Assembly (NCBI RefSeq): GCF_000003605.2
Contig: NW_003153249.1
Location: 121,450 to 148,687 of the forward strand
Reading direction: 5' to 3'
Source of the DNA: Saccoglossus kowalevskii
Lineage: Eukaryota > Hemichordata > Enteropneusta > Harrimaniidae
DNA length: 27,238 nt
Each line of letters begins with the position of its first letter. Positions within the stretch are counted from its first letter, which is position 1. The translations under genes were made by a program, and so were the position numbers. This document shows, piece after piece, positions 9,844 to 20,411 of the stretch. The notes under the pieces were generated by a model. The model ran no database searches. It was not told where the DNA came from and worked only from the letters and a program-made list of their open reading frames with translations.

Positions 9844-9930
9844 CTTAAAAATCTTAACAGCGCAGTCAATATATAGTTCTGGATCTAAATAACGACTGTT
9901 GACCCCTAGCCTTTTCACGGGCAGCTGAGG
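9844..9930 (-). other. HMG20A: Candidate 5' exon of HMG20
   Basis: On the minus strand a donor AAG|GTATTTG (intron from 9843) closes a CpG-containing stretch. If joined to the exon at 7304, the downstream frame stays open upstream of the ATG for about 30 codons (ending ...SRYLDPELYIDCAVKIFK) back to a TGA near 9929. No upstream ATG is in this frame. I read it as 5' UTR; the exact 5' end is not visible and 9930 is only the in-frame stop. Confidence 0.35.
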
Positions 9931-10402
9931 TCAAGCGCGGAGTAATACAGTAGTTCTCTGTATCAGTGATACTTGTGTTTTTCACTACAATGCTAACAGA
10001 GTTTAATAATCCACTAACATCATAACTATTTTTTTTGCTTTAAGTACGATCGTTTTCAATTGAATTCTCCCAAAAATAATTTAAATATGCGGAACGTTAC
10101 AAATAGTCCAGCGGTCTTTAATTATTCAAAATGGCTGCTCCCATGATTTGTGTATAGACGAACGTTCAGAGCATGATACTCGAATTTAAATGTATACATA
10201 CTTGTGTGATGTGTATTTTGGTTTAGATGTGACATTTAACTTGTGTGGCAATAAACAATGAGAAATTAAAATAACATTTCAATAAAATGAAACCAGTTAT
10301 TGATGATAATACAGTCGTTCACCCTCTATCCCATAATAGTATTTCTTGGGAGGCCATTTTGTATGCAAATTACGAATACATTTCATTCAGTTTTATTTCC
10401 GG

Positions 10403-10506
10403 CTTCGACGCATAACGTTACTGTCTCGTTGCAACATCGTAAACAAAACTGTCGTTGCACCCAGTACAACCCACTTCACAAGAAACTAACGGACATCTCA
10501 GTTCAG
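10403..10506 (+). other. Candidate first exon of a divergent plus-strand transcript
   Basis: The consensus donor CAG|GTAAGA begins at 10507, just downstream of the ETS-like site and a CpG-rich run. The exon start is a guess. A 42-codon frame beginning at 10287 ends at 10415, before the donor, so the exon would be largely 5' UTR. I could not find a convincing coding exon further right that it would join. Confidence 0.3.
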
Positions 10507-10709
10507 GTAAGATTTGAATACATACATACACCGTATTTTTAGAACACGATAATAATTGTGATGATATTTACATGTATCTATGCAGTACGATTCCAATGTC
10601 CGATCATGTGTTGGTACAATCACAGGCGGTAAACGAAGCTAATCTATTTGTTCATTCAGCATCTATTTTCTATTCTGACGAATACCGAGCAGCAATGTTT
10701 ATGTGTTTG

Positions 10710-10721
10710 CGGATTAATCCG
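10710..10721. promoter_or_regulatory. CGGATTAATCCG palindrome, possible Otx/K50 homeodomain site
   Basis: A perfect 12-bp palindrome contains GGATTA and TAATCC overlapping by two bases. GGATTA/TAATCC is the core bound by K50 homeodomains such as Otx and Goosecoid. It lies just inside the presumed plus-strand gene. Confidence 0.25.
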
Positions 10722-10950
10722 ATCGTGAACGTATGTAAACAAGCCTGAAATTTCGACATGCATGTGTTTCCTTGTGTTGTTGTGCTGTCACTGTGGCATG
10801 TGACCAACTGTTCAATCTCTGACCACTAATGCTACTACACTATAAATGCATGTTGTGTTACTACTACACTAATCTTTTAGTAGTCTGGGCTCTGTTCGGA
10901 TATACCCCGTCCCAATACTAACCCTACTCTCTAGCGCCGCCATTTAATTG

Positions 10951-11000
10951 TATAATAATAATACTAATAATATTATTAATGATATTAATAATAATAATAA
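10951..11000. repeat. Imperfect TAA/ATT repeat (LINE tail)
   Basis: The stretch is made of imperfect AAT/TAA units in varied register. Its position, directly after the LINE hairpin and AATAAA-like bases on the minus strand, suggests the LINE's simple-repeat tail. Confidence 0.8.
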
Positions 11001-11187
11001 TTTCATTTATTGCACCATAATGAAAGTTAACAAATCATGTATATGTTCCTCCTATGGAGGGGCATATACAATTGAATTGGGGGGGGCTTGACGTGAGGGT
11101 TAAAGTTAGGATTAGGGGTTGGGGTACAAAAGAAATACTTTCTGCTGATACATGTACTTGAATGCAAAAGCAAAACAACCATCAATG

Positions 11188-11312
11188 TAACTCACTGTTT
11201 TGCAAACAAAATAGCAATATTGATAATTAAAATATAATTTTTTGTAATGACAAGCTGTTACATTTGTATCAATATCTTTCACAATTATTTTTGTTAGCAA
11301 AACAGTGAGTTA
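11188..11312. repeat. 125-bp inverted-repeat element
   Basis: Left arm 11188-11211 begins TAACTCACTGTTTTGC and the right arm 11289-11312 is its reverse complement at 23 of 24 positions. Weaker complementarity continues outward (ACAACC against GGTTGT-like bases) and inward (CAATATTGATA against TATCAATATC). The loop is AT-rich and non-coding. It looks like a foldback MITE; no clear target duplication was seen. Confidence 0.6.
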
Positions 11313-11999
11313 TGTTGCAATACTGGTGGCTGGGTTGTCTTTCGTTCATGGTGATATTTTCACAACTTTTAAACAGGGGATTTATAAATAGTATAGTGAA
11401 AGGGCCTTTGCATTTTTCATTACCTCAAGAAAAATATCGTCTGGTAAATTAGACTTGAGATCATAATCTTCAAAAAGTCTTTTCCTTTCACTTTTAAAGG
11501 AAGGACATTGAAGGATAAAATGCTTCAATGTAGTTCTGTGAGATCAATTGGCCACATTGGTTTGAATTATTAAGTCAGATTTTATTTGTAGTTTTTAGTG
11601 AGCTTACTGAAAATAAAAAATAAAACAATAAAGAGATGTCAATGGTCAGATTACAAATGTGATAATTAAATTGATAAGTAAAATGTAAAATGTCTAATGA
11701 CTATCATGAACATTATGAGTAAATGCTGCTAATTATATGCTAATTAATGCTAAACTTTTCAAATCCTGATGTACAGGCATGGACAAAAAATACTTTTTGG
11801 GGGTGGTTGATTATGCAAACTCATCACGTGGTATGATTTTTGTTCTTAATTGTCAATTTTCTTGTGGAAGGTTTGTTAATCATCTGTTTATTTTTTTCTT
11901 GAGAGCGACTGAGTTCACATTGCTTGTCATGTCGGAATTAAATGACTTACCAGAGTAAATAAATAGTCATGAATGTAATAGAAAATGTTACATTCTCCA

Positions 12000-12243
12000 A
12001 GTCAAGCCTACGTCACACACTGGTCAAAATCCCCCAAACATTGCCAGCAACCAATCACAGACTAGCTTAAGCAATAGCTTTCCCTGACGATACTACTTAG
12101 CAACGTTATTTCCCCCACGCTAACTTGAAAAATCTTTTGTTTTTGTCTCGTTTCCGTTTCCGGTCTGTCTTAGAGAATATAAATACAATGGTACGTTGTC
12201 AAATGTTATGATCGAATGGAGTGCTTAGTCTGAGTGAGGGGTT
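12000..12243 (+). other. CpG-containing block with CCAAT and TATA-like words
   Basis: CRE-like CTACGTCAC (12009-12017), CCAATCA (about 12051) and ATATAAATA (about 12177-12185) are in promoter order ahead of the LINE remnant. It may be a fragment of an inserted element or an orphan promoter. No start codon with a long frame follows. Confidence 0.2.
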
Positions 12244-12670
12244 TGCACATTTAAAGACAGAGTCTGCAATATGTGCGACAATGACCATGCTGAAGATGAA
12301 CAACATTTTGTCACAAATTGTCCTCATTACAATGAAATAAGATTAAAACTTTACATTGTAGCTAATAAATGTATACCAAATTTTGACAAATTTAGTAATG
12401 AAAATAAATTCATATCATATACTAAGTGACGAGAAAATGTCAATACCTTCAGCATAATATTTAAAAAACTGTTTTAATACAAGACAGCAGCACCTACATA
12501 AACTAAGCCAGTAACACATTCCTTGTATTCAAATTTTTATCTTTTATTTTTTTTCTTTATGCTTTTTGTTTCTTTACTTTTTATGTAGTTATTTTTCTTT
12601 TACTAATATCTGATTTGTAACCCTTTTCATCCCCTCCGGGGGATGTTGTGTGTTAATAAATAAACCAAAC
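12244..12670 (+). mobile_element. LINE 3' end: zinc-binding C-terminus and 3' UTR
   Basis: Codons from 12244 to the TGA at 12427-12429 encode VCNMCDNDHAEDEQHFVTNC followed by PHYNEIR, a C-x2-C...H-x4-C zinc-binding tail typical of CR1/L2-like reverse transcriptases. The 3' UTR ends with a hairpin (arms CATCCCC at 12628-12634 and GGGGATG at 12639-12645) followed by TTAATAAATAAACC, the usual LINE 3' layout. An in-frame TGA at 12235 shows the upstream part is lost. The orientation is opposite to the LINE piece at 10951-11543, and the proteins differ, so they are separate insertions. Confidence 0.75.
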
Positions 12671-12970
12671 ATATTTTGTTGGTCTGTACTAAGTATAATA
12701 TTCTATAATACGGTACTAACATGAAAGAAACCATGTCTGTCTGGGTCCTAAAAACAGATCATATTCAGCTTGAACCTTTTCTACTTTGATTATTTAGCTT
12801 ATACTGAAATGATAGGTGAATGCAATGATTGTTTGAATATAAAATAGACATAACTTGATAATTAATTAATACATTGCAAAATACATACATGGATGAGAAG
12901 TTGGTGGTCATTGCACTAACCATGTGACTAGCTTCCTGTCAGCATTATTGAGTTCTGTATCCACTTCCTG

Positions 12971-13408
12971 TCATACAGGTAGTTTATTCACACTATTTTT
13001 ATACAACTCAACAGGTTGTGAGTTTACCCATAAACAAAATTTATAATAGACGCAAAGGAATGAGCGCGTTGTCTTTAAAAAAAATGTATTGTCCGTCAAA
13101 CCAAAGACTTTTTTTGTAGTGTCTCTGGTCAAACAAGTACAAAGTGGAGGTTGAGTGGCAACATAAAAATTAACGCCATGTCGTGAATCATGAGAAGGGG
13201 GATCTGCATTGATGGTGCCGACTACATTACATAGGTCAATGTCCGAAGGGTCATACTCGTAACTAAATTTTGAATTGGCCAGTACTTTGTCTAATTTGTA
13301 CTTAAGCTTTATTCCATATTTAGAAGTATGATATTGGCCTTTAACACTGGTAAATGTGCATGTACTATGATGTACAAATGTGACTACAAATAGAGAGAGA
13401 GAGTCCAT
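12971..13408 (-). pseudogene. Orphan 145-codon frame, unrecognised
   Basis: The longest open frame in the window starts ATGGACTCTCTC at 13408. The middle part (YGIKLKYKLDKVLANSKFSY, then DPSDIDLCNVVGTINADPP) reads like real protein, and is richer in CpG than its surroundings. I recognise no domain, signal peptide or membrane helix. A poly-A run (Lys-poor frame but A-rich DNA) and repeated CTTCCTGTCA words near 12932 and 12963 sit downstream. It could be a captured exon, part of an unknown transposon, or chance. An internal acceptor-like ccag near 13347 would allow it to be an exon. Confidence 0.25.
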
Positions 13409-13443
13409 GCCTCTGCGGACCCTTTTTTTGTTTTTTTAGATCC

Positions 13444-13790
13444 AGGGACCAGGACTGGGGACTTGTATAAGAGCAATCATAGAGCATAAGAGGCAATCAT
13501 AGGTACAAAAAAACATTATGTAATCCATGGAGAATTGATTTGAATTTTATTGATGTTTTTCATTATTCTTAGAAAGTACATATGCATTTAGATATTGTTG
13601 TAATACAAATTAATCAACATGGGATTTTGCCTGGAGAGTCTGGTGCTATGCAACTACCAATACTATAATGTCATTATAATGCACAATACAAAACGTTTCT
13701 GAGCCAACTTATCATGCCTCTAAGCTAGTGTTGTTCAATGCAGACATGTGATCGATGCCTGGTAACCACTTTGCTCCTGTCTAAATGAAA
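13444..13790. other. No gene seen
   Basis: AT-rich sequence with no supported open frame, RNA gene or repeat between the orphan frame and the 39-bp palindrome. Confidence 0.5.
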
Positions 13791-13844
13791 CTTTAACCAT
13801 AGACAGTACAGTAGTACATGTACTATACTGTCTATGCTTTAACC
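13791..13844. mobile_element. 39-bp palindrome flanked by 7-8-bp direct repeat
   Basis: The palindrome (13798-13836) has perfect 11-bp ends CATAGACAGTA and TACTGTCTATG around TAGTACATGTACTA, itself a perfect 14-bp palindrome, with only CAG unpaired at 13809-13811. CTTTAAC lies immediately on both sides (13791-13797 and 13837-13843); the match is 8 bp, CTTTAACC, if the shared C is counted. This is the geometry of a tiny foldback insertion with target duplication. An 8-bp duplication would suit hAT elements. Confidence 0.55.
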
Positions 13845-14890
13845 TGCCCAAAGTTTGCAGCCAACTTTTTATCACAACTTTTGAAAGAAGTTTTATAACT
13901 AATTATGTCTTGTGTAACCCACAAAGAACAATCTTAGATCATCTTGGAATATCAGTTAGGATAGAAAGTTTTAAATCACAAGTTTCAATGGTTATCCGTA
14001 TATACAGCTATATTTAGCTAACAAATCTTTTTCTTGAGTTGTGCTACTTGTCTGTCATTTGCTGACTATTGAGACATGCACAGTTTAGTTTCAATGGTTA
14101 CCAATACTAGAAAATTTAGTTGCCCATGCTTACAGTACATTCAAGCATAACTTAATTATGACTATACAATGGACGTCAATCGAAGGCAATCATAATGTCT
14201 CTAATCAGCGTACATGTAATACCTACTATTAATAGGTACATTGTAGTTAGGAGATTGAAAACCAGCCAATTTACAACTGACTATCATACTACTGATTGTA
14301 TGTCAATTTCATAATGATTTCTTGAAAACCTAGTTAGATCATGGTTTTTTATTAAGCGTGGTTAGATTTGGGGGGGGGGGGGGGCAGAGAAAAACAAATT
14401 AAAAGTTTCCTTTCAATAATATTGTCAGTCACATGTAACAGTGACGGTAAATACCGGTACACTCTTTTTTGTCATCTGTTTATAACCAGACTTTCTGTGT
14501 TTATTTATATACTTTAACAGCCAGCTATCGGAAATTACACACCTCCATAATTCCCAGAGTGCTTCACAATGGACTTTAAACATTTAGCTAGCTTTAAACC
14601 AGTAATCTGTCCAAATATGTCTCATATTAGTAACATACACGTAGGTAAATTATTGATGACAATGACATACTAAAACTTATTAGGTTTTTATGAAAAGGCA
14701 AAGCCATCTACCGGTATTAGCCAGGCTGAAAGGTAAATTATGCCTGTACTGTACATGTACTTGTGTCTCATTATTTTTTTATCCAAATCAGATTTGTCGA
14801 TGAGTGTTTTAAGATTAAGGTTATAGTTAGGTGACCTGTAGAATTCAAGTCCGATGGCATATAAGATCTTTGTTTTTTTTGTGCGTGATC
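13845..14890. other. No gene seen; contains a 15-G run
   Basis: AT-rich DNA with a G homopolymer at 14370-14384 and two TACCGGTA words (14452, 14709). No coding frame or RNA gene is supported. Confidence 0.5.
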
Positions 14891-14911
14891 ACTGACGTGT
14901 GTCTTTTTCAG

Positions 14912-15173
14912 TTCCCACCTGTGCTGCTCGGCAGACAACAAAGCCTGTTCACCCATACATGCAGTTCTGCTTCATGGCATTGCTTGTTTTATGACTGTCT
15001 GTATCCATGGCTTTATCAGAGCTTGCATAGACATCCTCGTATCAAAATGAACAGACGCTTTGACCAAGATCCACGGGAAAAAAAGGACAATTTGACTGAA
15101 TCTCATTGACACCGATATTTGACCTATTACAAAGTAAACGATTTCAGTTGTCTCTGTCAACTGAGTCACTGAG
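14912..15173 (+). other. Weak candidate exon (non-coding)
   Basis: The acceptor tgtctttttcag ends at 14911 and a donor GAG|GTAACA follows near 15173. All frames are interrupted; the longest ends with MNRRFDQDPREKKDNLTESH and a stop at about 15107-15109. If real it would be an untranslated exon of the plus-strand transcript. I regard it as speculative. Confidence 0.15.
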
Positions 15174-17600
15174 GTAACACATTGTCAATCAATTTACGCT
15201 TTATTTTGTTGCATTGCAACGTACACCAGGCATCGACATGCCTAAAGTGTGAACTATAAAAGACATTGAATTATCGACAATGGAGCACGTGCTGTGTATT
15301 TTGATATCAGCATACGACAATACAAGTAAGAAACTGAATAGAACAAGCTAGGCTATAAATGTTAGGCTCTAATTTACATTTCACATTCTTGGTTTCTTTC
15401 TGTTTTACATTCATTCTTTTCAAAAAGAAATGAAAATAGTTTGAAGTGGTACGCTAGCGGTATTTGGAAGCAGTGTTTTTACTGTCCTGTTTACATTGCG
15501 ATAATGGCAGTGTTGAATAAGTTACTAACCATGTTGAGAATGTTGTGCATGTACAAAGTCAACCAAGTTTTATTCACATGTACGATGTACCCTGATCTTG
15601 TTTATTGAAACAATTAAAATTCCTAAAAAGTAATTAAAATATTTATTACACTACTATTGATAAAAATCAGAAAAAAATAAGCATTATGAATCAATAAAAC
15701 AGGGAAAAGGAATGAAAAAAAAATTAAAGGAGAAAAAAATATTTATGTTAATTTGCCAGAAAGTGTTGCTGTCTAAGGTTAGTGTTATTTTTGATAAATT
15801 GGCAACTGGTATTTGTACATTTTGTACATTTTTTTTTTAGTCGGTACTTGTTCTGATAGACTATTTTAGTGAATTTTTAGTTCTATTTGAATGAGGTAAG
15901 AAACAGGGAGTCATGGTTTAGTGCAACTCTCAGTAACTGATCGGTATCTTGGACACCCTGGGACCAAGACCAATTCTTTTCAACCTCACAAATACCTAGA
16001 CCGATACATATCTACATTTGATGATTTTGTGGTTCGGTCAAAGATGTTCGACTGTCAGCAATTTTAGTGGTAAAAATTCACCAAAATCGAGTATTTTGAC
16101 AAGTCCAGCACCAGATCTTGGACATGTGTTTGTTGATTTTTTTTTTCAAACATGTTGAATGGTTCAACCATTATGGATAGTTGATGCACATGCCTTTGAT
16201 TTGTGATGAAGAATGATAAGTGCGACCATTTTGTTTAAGACAAATTCTCTACATTAACAGTAAAACTACATCTTGCCATGTATTCTAAATACAATAATTT
16301 TATCAGCTTATGGTCATTTTAGTTATAACAAAAAAATTAAATATTTTGACTTGTTTGACACTTAAGTTCTTGGGTGTGTTTGTATACATGTGTGGAATTG
16401 AAGGCTGTAGTATCTTCATCTGTAAATTCCCTTGCTTCTTTGAAAGCTGTTCTGTATTATGTAAATGCCCTGGTTCTCTTTATACCCTGTTAAAGTGTTT
16501 GTTTTTTTCAGGGTGGTGAGACAGGTAAATGTAGTTAATCAATGCCTGGGTTCCCTTGCAAATCCTGCCTGATTATATAAACCACTTCAAAACAAAATGT
16601 ACCGGTATGACAAATTACATGTAGGTCTATATGGTTTATTTCACTTTACTGTGATGTCCTACTTTATTTTTGACTGACTGACTAAACACCATCCATGGAT
16701 AAACAGAGTAGTAATTCACATGTGTGCCATAATCACTGAAAGGAATAGACTGATGTAGTGATGTGGCTTACCAATACTTAGTTTTGGTATGCCTTGTAAC
16801 AGTACCATGGCAAAATTTTCAATTACCCATGGTATACTTATAAACCAGCATTTTGTTTCTTGGTATTTTAAAACAGTGCTTCTTGATTTGGGGTACATAC
16901 ACTATGGATGTAAATAGTTAACCTTTTGGAAAAATTGGAAATGTTTTGCCTCAACATCTGTTGCCATAGTAATACTGGTAATTGGTTATAGCACATTATC
17001 AATGCCCTGATTGTAACATCACTCAGTAATGCTCTATTAGAGCTCATTCATTACACAATGCAATTGATCAGACCATACGGTATCTGATTAATTAGGTGGG
17101 GGGTGGGGGGACATGTTCGATGCTTTAAGAATTTAATCAGTCTTCAGATTCAGCTGTTGCCACAATCTGATTATATTATCTGATCATTTTAACCAGTTTT
17201 ACATAGATATGATTCATATATCATATTTGTTCTATTAGAAATGCAACTAAAAAAATTGCATTGTATGCTGGATCATTTAAATATGACTTATATTAGTAAT
17301 AGTGTAAATATGGAATTTTAATTTACATAGCACACTTGCTACTTACATGTAGTTGCACACTGTCGATAATATAGGGCTGTATATCAGTATGTCCTCTAAC
17401 AGAACTGATTTTGTAATAATCCCAAGTCAAAATGAATTAAAAATTAAATCTTATGTAACTCAATATTGAGGCATAAACAAAAATATGTTTTGAAGATTAC
17501 TATATCAATGTATAATTTTATCTTACGTCAATTATGTGCTAGTAAATTAGCACAACTTTAGTTGAGACACAGCAAATCTATTTGTGTCTGGCATGTCAGC
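15174..17600. other. No gene seen
   Basis: AT-rich, with scattered short frames, GT-rich tracts and a G-rich patch at about 17097-17110. One splice-like pair (tttttttag at about 15840, GAG|GTAAGA at about 15895) brackets only ~54 bp and is not convincing. Confidence 0.5.
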
Positions 17601-17890
17601 TTAAAGGGCACGCTGCTCTATACCCTAAATAAAAAGTTTCAGTTGACAATCCCAGAGATTTATACTTACCGAAAACATTCATTGAATATGACAAATCAGC
17701 GATTTTCGAGCCATGTGATTCTCTCCTGATGAAAAGCCTTAGCCTGACCCTAGTGAGGTCATTGCACCTTTTATTTTTTTGATTTGTTATGCGCTCATGC
17801 AGGACGTATGGAAATTCAGTGACTTCAAAACTATGCAGGGTCTTACTGAAGTGTGTCCTAATCAATAAATCCTCCACCTGTTGACGTAGA
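17600..17890. repeat. Possible old DNA-transposon or SINE-like repeat
   Basis: A block beginning TTAAAGGGCACG differs from its flanks in higher CpG and GC content and carries a 93-codon minus-strand frame without protein likeness. TTAAAGGG-type starts are common among TTAA-targeting non-autonomous elements, but I could not find the matching inverted end, so the call is tentative. Confidence 0.2.
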
Positions 17891-18230
17891 TGTAAGGATA
17901 TATAAAATATAATGACGGCATATGTTACCTGCCTTCCCAGGTATGTTGCTGTCAGTTTAACAACAATGCTTGTTTGTTCCTAATAAATAACTTGTTTTTT
18001 ATTTGTGGTGCATATTGTTTAAGGTAAAAGTGCAAAACCTGCATTTATAGATTAGACCCGGTCAGTAAACCCGAGTGCCGGCAATACTCAGCACTGTAAA
18101 GTTATATGTCATATCAGCCAGCTTATAGTGAATTCACAACTCTGGAAATCACAGCAGTTATTAACCTTTGTATGCAAATCTGATCAGCAGTGCAAGAAAC
18201 ATAGCAATGTGAAACTGTATGTAAGTGTAT

Positions 18231-18424
18231 TACTGTAAAATACTTTATTTTAGCTGGAACTAATTTTTCCTGAAAAGACTTTTTGGGTGTTTCGTATGTA
18301 ATTTATTTTCACAGATTTTTGACAAAAAGATATATTCGCTAGATTTATAATTTCACTGAATTATTCTTTCAGCAACTTAAAAATAGCAAAAATTAATTCA
18401 AAGCGAAAATAAATTATTTTAAAG
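18231..18424 (+). repeat. Interspersed ~195-bp repeat, copy 1
   Basis: Begins TACTGTAAAATACTTTATTT and continues with TTTTCCTGAAAAGAC, GTTTCGTATG and ATTTATTTTCAC. It ends in AAGCGAAAATAAA. The order of words matches the copy at 18810-19004 with many substitutions. Confidence 0.65.
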
Positions 18425-18809
18425 AACAATGTATAATATTCTTATATATGGTACTATTGATACTGTATTTTCTATAAGAGTGCTGTGCTTCTACGTAAAT
18501 GATGAAAGTGTGTTATAGACACAATAAGTCATGATCCAATACATGTACAGGCAATCGTTTATATGTGTTTCTATTGGAAATGCACTTCTAATAGGACAAA
18601 TACAGTACGCAGGAATTACATGACTTTGTATAATAGTATTTGACTGTGATTGGAACTGCTATCAGCAACTTATTTAAAGACACACATCAGCAATAAAGCT
18701 TGTTTTGGTTTAATTGTCAGTTTAATATGTCACATATTTACATTGTACATGTATATACCGTAAAAGCTCCACTTTCACATGGCCTTGTGTTCAATATATG
18801 GTTTCCATA

Positions 18810-19004
18810 TACTGTAAAATACTTTATTTTAACTAGAATTAACTTTCACTGAGAAGACATTTTTGGTGTTTTGTATGGAATTTATTTTCACTGATTTCTG
18901 ACTAGTTGAATGTGAAATATAGGAAAAAAGGTATACCGCTGGATTTTATTTTCACTGAATCAGTCCTTCAGTGAAAATAGCGAAAAAATTTTTTTTTCAC
19001 AGTA
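18810..19004 (+). repeat. Interspersed ~195-bp repeat, copy 2
   Basis: Begins TACTGTAAAATACTTTATTT and ends TTTTTCACAGTA, so its ends form a short imperfect inverted repeat (TACTGTAAAA against TACTGTGAAA). The interior contains CACTGAGAAGAC and ATTTATTTTCACTGATTT, parallel to copy 1 about 580 bp to the left. It looks like a MITE-type family with no coding capacity. Confidence 0.65.
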
Positions 19005-19796
19005 CACTGATTGTAAAGTACATCCATTGTTAATCAATACAAAGTATGTCACTACACAATAACATTAGTGTATCCAATGTACTCTGAAGCACTTGACTTG
19101 TATACTTTTGATTTCTAGTCATATGTCAATCATATTTTTATAATATGTCTATGTAGGAATTATATTTTTAGCAAATTGCAATGAAATAAGATTAAATCAA
19201 GGCTTGAAATTATCATTAGCCAAGGGTGAATGAATTTTGAACTCTTGTCCTGGGGCGACTTTATTCCAACTTTTACTGGTCAAACTGGACTGCTATTTAT
19301 TTACAAAGTAATGACACTACAGTGTTCTTACCAGACATATGACATTTGTCTCATGGTTTAATTTTTCTATCCCAGATTTTTTACTCACATTGTATCACAA
19401 AAATGTGAGAAGTTACAATTCATGAAATTCAAACATAATAAACATTGGAGTCCATTGTCTCCACTACCGGTATAAAGGGAACAGAAATACATCCAAATGG
19501 ATGGGTAATTGTCTCATACTTTTTAAACTAATGGAACAATTCCAATCTACATATTTAATTCCTGCTGAGAACACTGACTCACCAGTTCTACATAAATCAA
19601 GCAATATGACATTTATTTATTTGTATATAGTGTTTACATCATTCCAAGTGTCTCATAAACCTGACAGACTCCCAATTGCTATGGGACTGTTGGCTTTTTA
19701 CATGTAGTAGCCTGGAAGGTTTCCAAACAGATTTATTTTTCAACCTTGTACAGTTGTACAGGTGAATACAATATATTAGAATGGTGGCTTCATTCT

Positions 19797-19817
19797 ATAA
19801 TAATAATAATAATAATA
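19797..19817. repeat. TAA trinucleotide microsatellite
   Basis: Six to seven units of TAA/ATA, nearly perfect. Confidence 0.9.
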
Positions 19818-20411
19818 TGCAATTTCTGACAATTAAAACTTATCAAACTATGTTTTTTCTATTGTTTCTTGAAAGTTCAAGCATTAATTCCCATGGTAAC
19901 TCTACAATTAGGAGAACTAGGCAGAATACTGCAAATGAGTGTTTAACCTCTAATTTATGATGAGCCCTAGTGTATGTTGTATGTTGTATGTCTTTTACAC
20001 TGTTGATTTTCCCTACAATGACAACCATAATATCTTGCATGTAGGGCAATGGTTTGATGGAGATTAATTACCGGTAATATCTGCTTCTCTATATAGTGTG
20101 TGAGTGGGCCTGAAAAAAGTAGGATAACTGTATAATAACTACAAGCATATGTCAAATGCAGGTGGTGTGATTGCTTCCTCTCCGAAATTAATTATTAGCG
20201 AAGACAGGAAGTGGTCTAGAATTGATCTAATCTGTTTTCTACTTATTCAGTACACTTGATTGCCCTTGGCATTGACTTACTGATCACTGTGTGTTATTGT
20301 GTACATACATCGTAACCATGCAGAATGATTCATTCTATTCTCGTCTCTATGATTCACTCATTTCTTAATACTTGTATTTATTCTACAAACATTTTCTGTA
20401 TTCCACACTAG

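Larger units (their letters stand above)
9900..10740. promoter_or_regulatory. Probable divergent promoter region
   Basis: CpG dinucleotides are clearly denser here than elsewhere in the window. Promoter-type words cluster: a YY1-like CAAAATGGCTGC (10127-10138), an opposite YY1-like CCATTTTG (10354-10361), a perfect octamer ATGCAAAT (10363-10370) and an ETS-like ATTTCCGG (10395-10402). The candidate HMG20 5' exon leaves to the left and a candidate plus-strand exon with a strong donor leaves to the right. No TATA box stands out, as in many housekeeping promoters. Confidence 0.5.
10951..11543 (-). mobile_element. LINE 3' end: reverse-transcriptase C-terminus, hairpin and (TAA)n tail
   Basis: Read on the minus strand, 11543-11382 encodes 53 codons to a stop, containing TLKHFILQCPSFKSERKRLF, the H-x4-C part of the zinc-binding tail seen after the reverse transcriptase in CR1/L2/Jockey-type LINEs. 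The 3' untranslated part has a hairpin with arms TGTATATG (11038-11045) and CATATACA (11063-11070) plus an inner CCTCC/GGAGG stem. The element then ends in GCAATAAATG and an imperfect ATT/TAA tail (11000-10951). The frame upstream of 11543 is broken, so the copy is truncated and dead. An inverted-repeat element (11188-11312) seems to lie within it. Confidence 0.65.

Noticed and set aside
10287-10542. Plus-strand frames over the presumed promoter (42 and 80 codons)
   Set aside because: No recognisable protein; the 80-codon frame runs through the consensus donor at 10507, and the CpG/promoter words explain the lack of stops better.
16513-16527. Possible microexon between tttttttcag and CAG|GTAAAT
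   Set aside because: The splice-like words are good but about 13 bp gives no coding information and no transcript context.
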